Below, one piece after another: positions 9,777 to 20,808 of a DNA stretch of 64,000 bases. Location: NCBI GenBank assembly GCA_000733355.1, contig JNVV01000065.1:136726-200725 (forward strand), given 5' to 3'. Position 1 is the first letter of the stretch, and every line of letters begins with the position of its first letter. The translations under genes were made by a program, and so were the position numbers. This stretch comes from Falciphora oryzae (taxonomy: Eukaryota > Ascomycota > Sordariomycetes > Magnaporthales > Magnaporthaceae). The notes under the pieces were generated by a model that did not search any database, had not been told where the DNA came from, and was given only the letters and a program-made list of their open reading frames with translations.

Positions 9777-10436
9777 TTAGCGGCCACCGCCGAAGATGCC
9801 GCCGATGAAGCCGGTGACGGTCTGGAAGGCCTTCTTGAAGAAGTCGCCGATGCCGCGGGCCATGAGGGCCTGGTCGGCGCGGGCGGCGAGGCGGGGCGGC
9901 AGGTCGCGGCGCTGGGCCCGGCCGCCCTGGGCCGCGGTGGCGAGCTGGTTGATCTGCTGGGAGAGGGCGTCGATCTCGGCCTTGGAGGGCATGCCGGCGC
10001 TGCGGCGGGCGATCCCCATGTGCTCGTCGGCGCGGGCGGACAGCTGGCTGATCTGCTGGGACAGGGCGTCGATCTCGGCGCGGGTGGGCATGCCGCCGGC
10101 GCTGTCGCGGCGGGCCAGGGGCGCGCCCTGGGCGTTGATCTGGCGGGCCAGGGCGTCGATCTCGGCCTGACTGGGGCCGGCCTGGCGGGCCTGGACGCCA
10201 CCCTGGGCGGCGTCGATGGCGGCGGCCAGGTCGGTGATCTGCTTGATCTCGGCGCTGAGGCCGGCGTTGTCGGACGGGAGGGCGCGGGCCTGCACGCCGG
10301 CGCCCTGGTGGGCCTCGATGGCGGCGGCGAGGTCGGTGATCTGCTTGATCTCCTGGGAGAGCTGGGCGTCGGTGGCGACGACGGCGGTGGTGCCGAAGGC
10401 GGCGAGGGCGAAGGCGATGGACTTGAACATGTGCAT
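9777..10436 (-). CDS. secreted Kex2-type repeat protein with amphipathic C-terminus
   Basis: A 219-codon frame. Residues 3-22 form a signal peptide (MFKSIAFALAAFGTTAVVA); the second ATG at 10430 may be the real start. The mature part has imperfect repeats. EIKQITDLAAAI occurs at 29-40 and 63-74, and AEIDAL(A/S)(R/Q)QI at 91-100, 120-129 and 153-162. Dibasic Arg-Arg sites at 109-110, 144-145 and 176-177 lie between repeats, as in secreted precursors cut by the Kex2 protease. The last 25 residues (from GIGDFFKKAFQTV) are a cationic amphipathic helix ending in a Gly-rich tail, reminiscent of membrane-active peptides; that reading is inference. The 5' leader is CA/CAA-rich and a TATA-like run lies about 195 bases upstream, both common in strongly expressed fungal genes. 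There is no modification enzyme next to it. Confidence 0.75.
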   Translation of the reverse strand: MHMFKSIAFALAAFGTTAVVATDAQLSQEIKQITDLAAAIEAHQGAGVQARALPSDNAGLSAEIKQITDLAAAIDAAQGGVQARQAGPSQAEIDALARQINAQGAPLARRDSAGGMPTRAEIDALSQQISQLSARADEHMGIARRSAGMPSKAEIDALSQQINQLATAAQGGRAQRRDLPPRLAARADQALMARGIGDFFKKAFQTVTGFIGGIFGGGR

Positions 10437-10629
10437 CTTGTTAGCGGGTTTGTAAGTAGTTCTGTGAGGGTGTTGGGGTTAGGGGGTTGGTTGGGTTGCT
10501 GGTTGCTGTTGTGGTTGTTGCTGTTGCTGTTGTGTTGTTTTTGTGGTGGTGGTGATGGTGTAGAAGATGTGTTGTTGTGTTGATGATGTTCTGGTTCTCA
10601 TTCGTTTGGTTCTCAGTCCGAGGTGCGAG

Positions 10630-10639
10630 ATATATATAT
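10630..10639 (-). promoter_or_regulatory. TATA-like element of the secreted repeat gene
   Basis: A run of alternating T and A about 195 bases upstream of the ATG at 10436, with a CA/CAA-rich leader between them. Core promoter function is inferred from position and sequence. Confidence 0.45.
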
Positions 10640-10814
10640 GTTCCGAAGGGCCCCTGTCTTGCGAGTGGTCTTGACAGAATTGGAAAGGCTTCTCCCGCAG
10701 TCCACGATGCCGATACAGTAAACCAGGGGTAACAGAGAGGCGCCAAGCACAGTCAGTCATAGCTGTTGATCATTGGTGGCCCTAAGCTCCGGCCCGGGTG
10801 TAAGCCCCCAGAGC

Positions 10815-10985
10815 GTCTTTACTCTCTCGAAACTGGGGTCACGGGGGCTGCGGTTGCTAAGCCGTCAAAGTCAGGACAGGCACAAAAGGGCCATTGCATG
10901 ACCCCACAGCTGTAAGGCCACTAGTCTTTACTCTGACAGTGGGCTTGCAGGATCGCAGTTGTGCTGGGCCGTCAAAGTCAGGCCT
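10815..10985. repeat. diverged tandem duplication upstream of the repeat-protein gene
   Basis: The strings TCTTTACTCT and GCCGTCAAAGTCAGG each occur twice in the same order about 110 bp apart, so an approximately 110-bp segment seems to have duplicated and diverged. From here to 11850 I see no gene. Confidence 0.45.
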
Positions 10986-11850
10986 TCAATAGCGGCCGTA
11001 GAAGACCAAATTCCATGGTACACTGCAGTTATTTGGCTGTGGGCCCTGGTCGAAGGAGCACAGCACAGGGCGAAGGAGCACAAGGAATGGCTGTGTCCGT
11101 CCATTTCCGTAAATTCGACAGGGAAAATCTGACATCAGCGCGGGAATGATGGAGGGGGGGCAAAATGCGTGATTGGAATCGAGGTCAGGGCTAAATCTGA
11201 GTGCGGCCAATTAGCCCTGCGGGGGCCTGGCGAGCTGAGCGGCCAAGCCCTCTGCGGATCGCTTGCTGACCCACCATTGGGCTGTCTCGATTGACCTGTG
11301 CGCCTGTGCTAAGCGCGATTGTCGCACGCCGGCCAGACCACCTAGGTGCGCTTCTAGGACACCAGACGGAGCAGGCCCGGGGCAATTCTTCGAGCGGGAT
11401 GTCGTTGATCGAAACACAATCGTTGTTGGTCGACTCAATGCCATCGGCAGTTGGCCCCCGCCGTATCCATCGTGGATGGTCCTCTGGGGCGAACAAGCGA
11501 CGGACCGTCGCATCGCAGAACGCAATCGACTGGCGCTTGGGAAATCGAGATGCTAAGCGAGAAAATTCCCCGAGCGAGGCCAGAAACCCAGCCACAGGTA
11601 TTCTTGGCAGCACAGGGGGTCAAAAGCTGCGCCCTGCGCCGTCTCTCACCGAAAGCCACCTTGCGCCTCGGCCTGCGATATGGGCCGCCGGCGAATTCCC
11701 AAAAAGAAGACAGCTAAAGACTGCCGTGCCTCCCTCCTACATGCCGCACTCGACTGACCCTAGATTTGATCGCTTGTTGTTCTTTTCTGCTATCCAACCT
11801 TGGTCGCCGCCCCGATCAGAGGTAAAAGACAGGAAAAGAAAAATAGTTGC

Positions 11851-12193
11851 AATGGCGTCGTCGCCGGATCGTTATCAACGCAATCTTTGCCCTGAAACTC
11901 CAAAGTCGGCGACGCCACGCGAGAATTTCGAGCGTAATCTAGATTCTTCAGACTCCTCGCCGTCGACGCCTCCTGTCCAGGGTTTCGGACATGGCGGCCG
12001 GCCCCAGGAGCTAAAGCTAGCCTCATGCGCTTCGGCCCCAATTGGAATGCCGCAGACCCCGATTTTGCACCTAGATTTTGAGTGTTCCTCGATCGAGATG
12101 GACTTCCATGTCAACCGAGGACATGGACAGCGCATCGACCTCTCCGAACGCCATCTTCCAGGACAGGAGAGACGGGCAAACAAAACGTATTAA
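11851..12193 (+). CDS. possible small hypothetical protein
   Basis: An ATG (MASSPDRYQRN) opens 113 codons of Ser/Pro-rich sequence inside a longer open frame that extends upstream to 11291. It has no signal peptide, no recognised domain and no clear splice sites. Its stop is close to the promoter of the next gene. Codon use is not clearly coding, so this may be chance or a 5' leader. Confidence 0.25.
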
Positions 12194-12351
12194 ATCTGGT
12201 CTTCCTCATTGTTGTTTAGAAAGATGTAGGATATCTTTTGCCATATTTGCTGCTCGTAGAACTGCCGGCCGCGTTTGTTGGCTGCTTCGAGCGTCCAAGC
12301 CGCCGCCTTTGCTACCGCCATCGCCATCTTGACCCGGAAATAAGCTCCAAA

Positions 12352-13118
12352 ATGGCTTCTCGACTCTCCCAATTTCTCCTGCCCGTCATGTTGCTGGCAG
12401 GGCTCGTCTCCGCCCAAGTCGGCACCATGTGTAGGAACCAGACGTACGGTTTGCCTCTGCCTCGTCCCTCGAGCCTTCGAGACTCTCCCGCAGTCGTCCC
12501 AACCTGACCTCTTTCTCTGCACACCCAGGCCGTTCCTCAACTGCGGCGCCAACGCCGTCAGGACAGCCGGTGTCAGGTGTGAAAGCTACACGGTATCGTC
12601 TCTCAAGACGCCGTGCGTCTGCAGCACGCTGAGCCTCCACTACAGGTAAGCAAGTAGAAGCCAGACAACCTGTTACATACTGGCTCCAGTACTGACTGGG
12701 AGACTCCAACCGTCAAAATAGCTGCTACACGAGCCCCTGCCCCTCGGACAACCTGAACGACGTCTACAAGTCCCGGTTCAATAGCATGAAGTGCCCCAAC
12801 GCCCTGCCCCTCAAGACCGCCGGCGGCGGCAGCGGTGGTGGTGGTGGTGCGTCCTCGCCCACGACCCCCGCGGCCAGCGCGGCCACGACTACGGGTGGAG
12901 CCGCAGCCGGCGGTGCTGGCGCTGGCGCGACGACCGGCACCCAGCCCGCAGGAACCGTCCCGACGACAGCTGGCGCGACCGCCAACGCGAGCGGTGGGGC
13001 CGGACAGCGGAAGAACGCGGCCGGCGGCGGTATGCGTGTCGGGGCGGCTGCCGACGCGCTCCTGTCTGCTGGTGGCCTCGTGGGGTTCGCTGTTGTGATT
13101 CTGGGGGTCTTTGCCTAA
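12352..13118 (+). CDS. small cysteine-rich GPI-anchored surface protein
   Basis: Three exons fit: 12352-12443, 12529-12645 and 12722-13118. Donors are AC|GTACGG and CAG|GTAAGC, acceptors CCCAG and AATAG, and the phases match. A clear signal peptide (MASRLSQFLLPVMLLAGLVSA) is followed by a compact domain with nine Cys over about 70 residues (MCRNQT, NCGANAV, RCESYT, PCVCST, SCYTSPC, MKCPN). A Gly/Ala/Thr-rich stalk (from 12820) and a hydrophobic tail (LLSAGGLVGFAVVILGVFA) suitable for GPI attachment come next. The layout resembles CFEM-like wall proteins, but Cys number and spacing do not fit canonical CFEM, so it is left unnamed. Likely at the plasma membrane or wall. Confidence 0.75.
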
Positions 13119-13482
13119 GCGGAAAGGTGGCGGAAGATTGAAAGAGATTCGTCGCGGGCAGGAAGGGCACAAAGACTGATATTTGGCCCTCCTTGATATG
13201 TCGCATGGAGCCACAAAACTTGAGGACAGGAAGGGACGCCTTTTTGAGGCTTTCGAAGCTCATCTCCAACCAGCCCGCAAGTTACTTCCCACGGGGGGAG
13301 CTCGGACGAGAGATAGAAAATGCATATCGGAAATAAACTCGCCGAGTCTTGCCGGCCTTGGCCCCGGAATAAGAAGGGGGAAAAAAACCTGCTTTGCTCT
13401 CGTGAAGTCGGTCTGGGCTGGTGATACACAGTCTAGACGCATTCGACCAGCTCAACCCAACCAAGAGTGCCAACCCGAGACC

Positions 13483-14547
13483 ATGTGTTTTCGCCACCTT
13501 CCCATCATCGCCGTGGCCCTGGCCACCGGCGCCGCTGCCGTCCCCTTCGGCACACTCGGCCGCGCCACCGCTGCGGTCACGGGCTCCAAGACCGCCACCA
13601 GCTCCTCAACCAGCACACAATCGCCTTCATCAGGCCGAGCCTCCCCCGCCGCCAAGTCGACAAGGAGGGCAAGGACTGCGGACCAGTGCTGCCCTCCGAG
13701 GCGACCGCCGACGACCCAAAGCCGCCGCCGCAGCACAGCGCCGAGAGCGCCGCCTCGTCGCACTACAACCGGGACGGCACCACCAACGCCCACGCGACCT
13801 ACAGCAACGTGACGGGCATCCGGCCCTACTGGGTCAACGGGACGGCCTACTACCCCAACGGCACCGCCTACAACCACAGCGGCGTCGCCCTGCCTCCGTC
13901 CCGGCCAAACGGCACGGTCCTGAACGGGACCGCCTACTACCCCAACGGCACCATCGCCCCTCCGCCCGCCAACGCGATGCCCCCTTACTTCCGCACCAAC
14001 GAGGCGGGCACCAACCTGACAAAAACCCAAGGCGCAACCGCCCACCCGCGCGACGCCGCGCCCCCCATGGGACCCTCCACCATCGACGACATGCCCTCGG
14101 ACCTCAACTGGACCACGGGCCTCTACTACCGCGAGATGGAGATGCACGGCAAGTGGGACTGCGCCAAGCCCGAGGACGCCGTCGACCCGCAGCTGCTGGC
14201 CCAGGCCGACGCCGCCCTCGACGCCCAGTGCGACCGGACGGGCCGCCCCGGCACCGTCATGACCCAAGAACGTAAAGTCCCACCGCCACTACTGCGCCGT
14301 CGCGGGGGACGTCGCCTCCTTCTTCTGCAACTTCCAGGCAAACTACCTGGGCGGCGAGATCTTTTGCGACTTTTACGACCGCCGCATGGCCGCGAGGGGC
14401 AGGGAGCGCCGCTGCGGCAAGAACGTGCCGGGGTTCGCGCTCTTCAGCCATGGCGCCTGGAACCCCATCTCGTACGGCATCGCCAGGGTGGACTCGCGCA
14501 AGAAGTTCCGCGGCGAGGAGCATTATTGGCCCCTTCTACCAGAGTAG
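13483..14547 (+). pseudogene. secreted Asn-Gly-Thr-rich protein with two frameshifts
   Basis: It starts with a good signal peptide (MCFRHLPIIAVALATGAAAV). The frame changes once between about 13560 and 13660, then gives a coherent stretch (from VDKEGKDCGPVLP) with repeated NGTAYYPNGT-type units that are N-glycosylation sequons. The frame changes again at about 14266-14275. The third segment (from KSHRHYCAVAGDV) is a Cys-containing domain with CNF, FCDFYDRR and RRCGKNVPG, stopping at TAG 14545-14547. Each shift needs one base. The gene could be a pseudogene, or the consensus could be wrong at two places. The Cys domain is of a kind seen in fungal secreted hypothetical proteins; I cannot name it. 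Confidence 0.55.
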
Positions 14548-14682
14548 CTTTTGCTTTTATTATACGGTAGAGCAAGCAGTTGGTGCTATTGCAGTGTTGT
14601 TGTTGCACTTTCTTAGCTTTGTACCTAGCTTGTATTGTAACCACGTAGCAGAGCAGGGAGATTGCGCCCTTGTCCTTGTCAA

Positions 14683-17600
14683 CTAATATCCATCATCGGG
14701 CCTGCGTCCACTGATAAACCTCTCGATCGTCATCAGCGACTCCTCGGTGACCGACGGCCTCGTCCGGGTCAGCGCTTTGCGGAAGTGCACATTCTTGATG
14801 ACCCTGAGTGGCAGCTCCTCTTCCTCATTCTTTCCCTCCTCCTTCCCATCACCTTCACCCTTGTCCTTCTTATCATCCGACGACCTCGCGGTCTTCTCCC
14901 CATCATCGCTGCCCTTCTTCTTCTCGTCACCGTCCTTCGTCTCCTGCGCTTCTTTCTTCCCCTGCTGCTCCGTCTTCTTCTCCTGGACCCGCTTCTGCTC
15001 CGCCTCCGCCTCGCTGTCACGCTGCGCCGCCATGGCCGCCTGCACACACAACGTGCGCAGGTCGGACCCGGAGAAGCCGTCGGTCGCAACCGCGAGCTGT
15101 TGCAGGTTAACATCGTCCGCGACCTTCTCTTCGCGAAGGTAGATGTCCAGGATGGCGCGGCGGTCGGCCAGGCGCGGCATGGGCACGTGCAGCATGTGCG
15201 GCAGGCGGCGGCAGACGGCGTCGTCCAGGTCCGCGGGCCGGTTGGTGGCGATGAGCAGGAACGGCGCCTGCTGCTTGCGGTCGCCCTGCACGAGCCCGTC
15301 CATCTCGGACAGGAACTGGCTCATGGCCTTGCGCGTGTACTCGTAGTCGCCGGCCTTGCGCCGCGCCAGCAGCGACTCGGCCTCGTCGATGAAGATGATG
15401 CAGGGCGAGATCTTGCGCGCGAGCGAGAAGAGCGCCTGAATCTTCTCCTCGGTCTGCCCGACCCAGCACGACTGCACGCCGGCAGGCGTCGCGACGATCA
15501 GGTTCATGCCCGACTTGGCCGCCACCACGCGCGCCAAGTGCGTCTTGCCCGTCCCCGGCGGGCCGAACAGGACACCGCCGTTGATACCCTCCTTGGCCAG
15601 CAGCCCATACGACTTGCGCACGCGGAGCGAGAGCATCTGGTCCAGGCCGGTCATTGTCTCCGGGTCGATGCGGATGCCATCGGCGGCTGCTGTGGTGGCG
15701 TCTGTGCGAGGTGTGTTAGCGAGGCCCAGTTGTGATCTATCGCAAGTCTCCCCTGGTGTGTGCGGGAAAGAAGGGATAGATACTTACCAACATCTACGAC
15801 ACAGCTCATAAGCTCCTTTTCGAATTCTTTGCAGTCGTCCCTTATTTTGTCCAGAAGCTCTTGGACCTTGGACTTCTTCTTTTCCTCCTTCTTCTCCGCC
15901 CCTCCTTCATCCTCGAAGGGCTCTCCGGCTTTACGCGACGCCTTCAGAACCTTTATGTTACGCTGAATACGCGTCATGATGGCGTACACGTCCTTTGCTT
16001 CAAGCGGCGGCGCGCCCGGGCGCCTGGCTCGAGCGCAGACCTGACGCACGACGCTGGTCACCTCTTTGTTCTTCCACTTGACGAGGATCTCTCGGGCGTC
16101 CTCGCTCAATTGATCCGGCAGCCGGTGCTTCTCGCCTTGTTTGAGCGTGTCGGGGAACAGGGCATATGCAACCGTGGGGTGACCCGCGTCCAGGAGAGCG
16201 CAGCGTATCGCACGGCGGATCCACCGCCATCGCTCAACCAGCTTGGACTCTTTTTCATAGCGTTTCAGCGCCTCGCTGGCGCGCTTGGTATGCCGCGGCG
16301 TGATGTTGAAAGAGGCCGAGTCCTTGATCTCCAGACCTTTCCAGACATTCTTGACGTTCTCACCCGTATCGCTCCACTTGCGAGGCGAAACCACCGCGGC
16401 CACAATGAGAATAGCTCCTGCGACACAACATGACCTCGTTAGCTTGCCTGATGTTGACAATGTTTGTTGTTCACAATGGGTTACTTACGCCCTGCCTCCC
16501 GCTTAGCGACGACGGCCTTACGGAGTCGTCGGGCAAAGACATCCCGCTTGGGCATGGCTGACGCTCGGTCGACAAAGACTACAAGGGGTCTCTCCGCCAG
16601 CGTGGCCATCGTCGCCTCCTCCTTTTTGCCCGGGGCTTCCTCGTCTTTGCCCCAGGAATCCTCTGTCTTGGCCTGGGACTCCTCCCCTTCGGGCTTATGG
16701 GTTTCGGGACTGGCAAGATCATCTGCTGGCGTCTGGTGTTCCTCCTTTCCAGCCGCGGCTTCAGACCCCAGAGATTTGTCCGGGGCCATGCCCGACAGAA
16801 CCTCTTCCACATTCGCCTGGCTCGCCACCACGTCCTTCTTCCCGTCGACGGGCCTCCTAGACAGCTTCCGCCCAGCGCCTCCGAGAATGGCCTCGAGCGC
16901 CGCAGTACTGTCTTCTTCGCGATCGTCCGAGCAGAAGAGCGTTTCCGTAAGATTCATCTCTTCAAACTTCCACCTCTCGCCGTCGGCTTCGGCGTCCCAG
17001 AAGTCCACGCAGAGATTCGCGATGTCGTTGCAGTCGAACGAGACCAGGTCGGCCCGGAGGTCCAGCGCGATGCGGCGCGCGATGTGCTCGAGGAATTGGA
17101 GAGACCCTTCCCTCGGCGATTGGAGCATGATCGCGGCCGCGTTGGCCCAGGCCACCGCCGCCGACTTCGGGGCGGAGGAGGGTGGAGGCTGGATGACGGG
17201 GGAGACCGAGTCTAGGATCTCGTCGTAGACGTCCTGCTGGAGCTCATAATCGACCACGTCCCCGGACTCGTCGGCCTTGCTTTTGTCCTCGTTGTCTTTG
17301 CTTGGGGTTTGCTCTCCCTCGTCGTCATCCGATCTGAGGAAACGAACGCCCAGGGAGGCCCCGCGCATATCGTCAAAGAGAACAACGTTGTTTGCAAGGA
17401 ACCACTCGGGCAACGCCAGGGGGGGTTTCGATGGCTCTTGGTCCTGACTCTCTTCCTCTTTGCTCTCATGAGCCTCGTCTTCGCCTTTTTCGCCTTCCTC
17501 GTCTTTCGCCTCGTCATCCCCGTCCTCGTCTTCCTCGCCTTTGGCCTCGTCCGCACCGCTCTCGCACTCCTCTTCGTTGAACCCATCGGCCTTTTCACCA

Positions 17601-18133
17601 TCGACGACCTGGTCAGTCTTGTTTGCGGACTTCTCCTCGGATTCATTGTCGACCTTTTTGCCTTCAGTCTCGGCAGCCTTCTCCTCGACTTCTTCCTTCT
17701 TTCCCTCGCTGCCGACGACCTCCTCGGGCGCATCCGCGGGGCCAGGCTCGCCGGCTTCGGAGACAAGCACGGGGTTTGCAGACTCGTCCGCGTTCCCAGA
17801 GGCACTTGTGGGGGGATCCGCAGAGCTCATCTCGCAGCCTTCGGAGACGGGCTCAGAGCTTGTGGGCTCAGCCTCGCCCTCGATGGGCGCGTCGTCCGTC
17901 ACGACTGGCTCCAGGTCCGATGTCCCGGATTTGCTGCTCGACACGTCCTCGGCCTGGGCGCTCGACGCCTCGGCCGCGTCCTTTACGTCGGCATTGCCGC
18001 TAGCTGCTGCCTCCAAAGAGTCATCCTTGGTGGCGTTGATAGGCTCGTCGCAAAGACTAGCGGGGACGGAACTGTTTGGCGAGGAGTTGCCAGCACTGCT
18101 GGACGAGGAGCCGCTGTCCGAATCGGTCGACAT
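14683..18133 (-). CDS. large AAA+ ATPase with acidic N-terminal region
   Basis: Three exons (18133-16489, 16417-15788, 15701-14683) join in phase and encode 1097 residues. The first 550 residues are Glu/Asp/Ser-rich low-complexity sequence with an embedded ordered segment (from LALPEWFLANNVVLFD). A short hydrophobic stretch (AILIVAAVVSP) follows, then a basic helical region. The C-terminal AAA domain has Walker A GPPGTGKTH, the pore-loop region CWVGQTEEKIQALFSLARK, Walker B IIFIDEAES and sensor ATNRPADLDDAVCRR. This arrangement is closest to the Msp1/ATAD1-spastin-Vps4 clade, whose members remodel or extract proteins; the substrate here is unknown. A Lys/Glu-rich insert (from EAEAEQKRVQEKK) separates the lid from the last helices. 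An upstream in-frame ATG at 18190 would add a basic leader (MFRSHLIRNSQSS) that could be a mitochondrial signal. Confidence 0.8.
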
Positions 18134-19164
18134 GTTTGCGGTAAAGAGGTAAGAGCTTTGGGAGTTGCGGATGAGATGGGATCTGAACACGAGCCTGCGT
18201 TGGTAAAGGACCCGACATTGACCTATATATGCACGCCGTCCCTACTTCTATGGAGGGAGGTAGCCAGGCTGGGGACCTGGGTTGGCTGCAAGTTGGCTGC
18301 AGGATCTCGGCGCCCCCATCCCCTCGCTCGCCGGCAGATCCATAGCGTGCTGATCAACGTGGCTCGAGCCGCTGGGGGTAGCGATGGATGCCTCCACTTG
18401 GCTGCCTGGTGTGCCTCAGTCGTCGTGGGGAGACTCGTGCAATCGGATCGATTGAGTGTGTGCAGTGCGGCTCAATTGAGTCACAGGCTCCTTTGGGTGC
18501 CTCGAGCCCCGTAAAATTGCCTCGCAGCGGTGGGCCCGGGGAGTAACAGCAGCAAAACGATGCCTGATGATTGCTGGCCTGCCCGCGCGGGCTGCATTAG
18601 GCACCACATCCACCACCAGCCCCAGGCAGAGGCGGCTGCCTGTCTGCCAACAAACCAAACAGTTACCCATAAATTGAGGCTCAACTGCGTGAGCAGCGGC
18701 CGCCATCGAGGCCTCAACCCATGCATGCCGAAGATGGCACGAGCGTCTGGCAGGGTCAGTTGCCTCCCATAAACGGACGCCGTGCCAATGGATGCCAGTG
18801 GGATCCCAGCTCGCAGCTTTTCAGCAGGAGTATGGATTCTCGGGTATGACGACCTTTGCTATCGTTCAGAAAGCGGACGCTCTGAAGCTGGTGGCTTAGC
18901 CACAAACACCAAAACACGACAAGATTCAATGAAAGTGGAAGCGCCCGCAGGTTCAAACGTCTGGCTTCATATTCCCCATAAGCGGCGTAGGTTGCATGAG
19001 GGCCCAGAGTGGAGACAGCCGATGCCTGCGCTCGAATGTGTTAACGCGCTTTTATAAATAAAGTCCGCGCCCCGCTCATTGCCGTCGCCAGTCTGACGCT
19101 GCGACCGCCAACATCGTCGTCTTTTTGCCGACCTTCATTCGGATGCGAAACGTAAAAACAAACG
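18134..19164. other. intergenic divergent promoter region
   Basis: About 1 kb between the ATPase start and the next plus-strand gene. A TATA-like TTTATAAATAAAG near 19050 is well placed for the gene at 19165. No gene is seen. Confidence 0.5.
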
Positions 19165-19632
19165 ATGTCGTACACGTTCGGCCAATTTTTGTGGGATTTG
19201 GTTACTTTTCGGCACCTTGCTAAAGAATCCGCCATGGTATGATAGTTACTCCAAATACTTGACCCCGCTCCCCGTGATCTAGACTAATCACTCCCTTCTT
19301 CCATACAGATCCAAGATCTAACCCACGCGGCCGACGTTCTGGTGGGGACAAATAACCACGGCATCGACCTTCTGTGTCCCGAACTTGCCGACCCTGATGT
19401 CTCGTTTCTGCACCCCAACATCACCATAGCATTTCGACTTTCTTCTCAGTATACGAAGGCACTGCTCGCGTTTTCCAGTAACCAAGACAAGTATAACGGG
19501 CGCTGGCCAGAAACAGATCAATGCCACAGAGAATTTCTGGATGCGCTGGTTCGCATAAATGAGCAGGTATTGGAGGAGATCGAAAAGCAACGCATTAAAC
19601 AAAGGGGGGAAGGCCAGGACGAGTCCATTTGA
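19165..19632 (+). CDS. small hypothetical protein, two exons
   Basis: Exon 1 (19165-19236) encodes MSYTFGQFLWDLVTFRHLAK and ends ATG|GTATGA. Exon 2 (19309-19632) follows CATACAG in phase, giving 131 residues. The middle (GIDLLCPELADPDVSFLHPN) is compact and the C-terminus is a charged helix (EQVLEEIEKQRIKQRGEG). It has no signal peptide and no family that I recognise. The TATA-like element 115 bases upstream and the clean intron support a real gene. Confidence 0.55.
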
Positions 19633-19977
19633 GGAGAACGGGCAAGTTTAGCGACCGGGCAAAAACCACTGAGTGATTACGGCAGCCGACTGGATGCTAC
19701 CGGATTCCCATACACGGGAATCGAGGTAGCCATCGCCACATCACCACTGTTAATCGCAATAAAAAAAAAAAAAATAAAAAAAAAAAGCCCGACCTACTTG
19801 TATTTGTAGCTCCGACTTCTACCGCTTCGACTAGATAAAAACGTTCTTCGCGAGACTATCTTTGCTTATTTCCGTGTTGTAAACTGCAGCGAAGAAAATT
19901 CGCGGACAGCTCCCGCCACGCACGTGCACACGTACAGCAAACCCGCCGCATTGGCGCAGGATGGCTGTGGCGATTCA

Positions 19978-20206
19978 GGGCCTGTCCTAGACTAACGGTT
20001 TTTTGGTTTTTTGGTTTTTTGCTCAACTTTTTTCTAAAATATATCAACGCCAAAGGCAGGATAGCAAAAACAAATTAATATGGATGCGGTTTTAAATAAT
20101 ACAAATTCTTTTCGTATGCTTCCTTTTTAATGCAAGGCTTTCAATCTTTAGAAAAATTTTAGCAAAAAACCAAAAAACCAAAAAATAGTTAGTCTAGGAC
20201 AGGCCC
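19978..20206. mobile_element. 229-bp MITE-like inverted-repeat element
   Basis: Terminal inverted repeats begin GGGCCTGTCCTAGACTAAC and continue as triplicated GGTTTTTT; the opposite end is their reverse complement, giving about 45 bp of near-perfect pairing. The interior is AT-rich and has no coding capacity. I could not identify a clear target-site duplication. A MITE is the best reading. Confidence 0.65.
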
Positions 20207-20808
20207 CCAAATTGGGATAAAACGCATGCGGGCTCAAACCAACAACCGCCGCCAAGGCGGCGGTGCGCGGCAACGGTCGCTGGGCACACAGTCAGCAAGT
20301 CGGCCATTTGCCGCGGCAGCACCACTATTGTGCGCAGCACTAGCAGTAGCAGCCGGGCATCCAGCTACCAACATCATTGATGATGTTTATGCTAACGCCC
20401 TTGGCGTCCGCAGGACCTTCACGAAACCGCCTGTCTCCGTGCTACTTTAACCTGCAATACCAGTAAGCCCGTCGTCGTTTCGTCTGGCAGTGGAGGAAAC
20501 CATATCCACCCACGCTTGTGACCACCCCTGAACAACTTGCTCCAAGATATCCAATTTGGCACCTTACTCGGCGCATGTTGGTTATTAGGTAGTATCATAA
20601 AAACTCAAGGCTTCAAACGTGGTAATTACTACGACCAAGGGAAAGAGATGAAACCAAAGCAACTTATAAATTCATCATTGGCATTAACTCCAACCAACCC
20701 TCCCTGCATTATTTTCATCCTTCCTCATCATAGCACCAATACCCATACAAACCGGCGAAACATCAAAACCCAAATATCAACAATCCTACCCTCCTCAGCC
20801 TCTTTACA

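Noticed and set aside
12352..13118. Canonical CFEM protein
   Set aside because: Signal peptide, Cys-rich domain and GPI tail fit, but the Cys count and spacing do not match the eight-Cys CFEM pattern.
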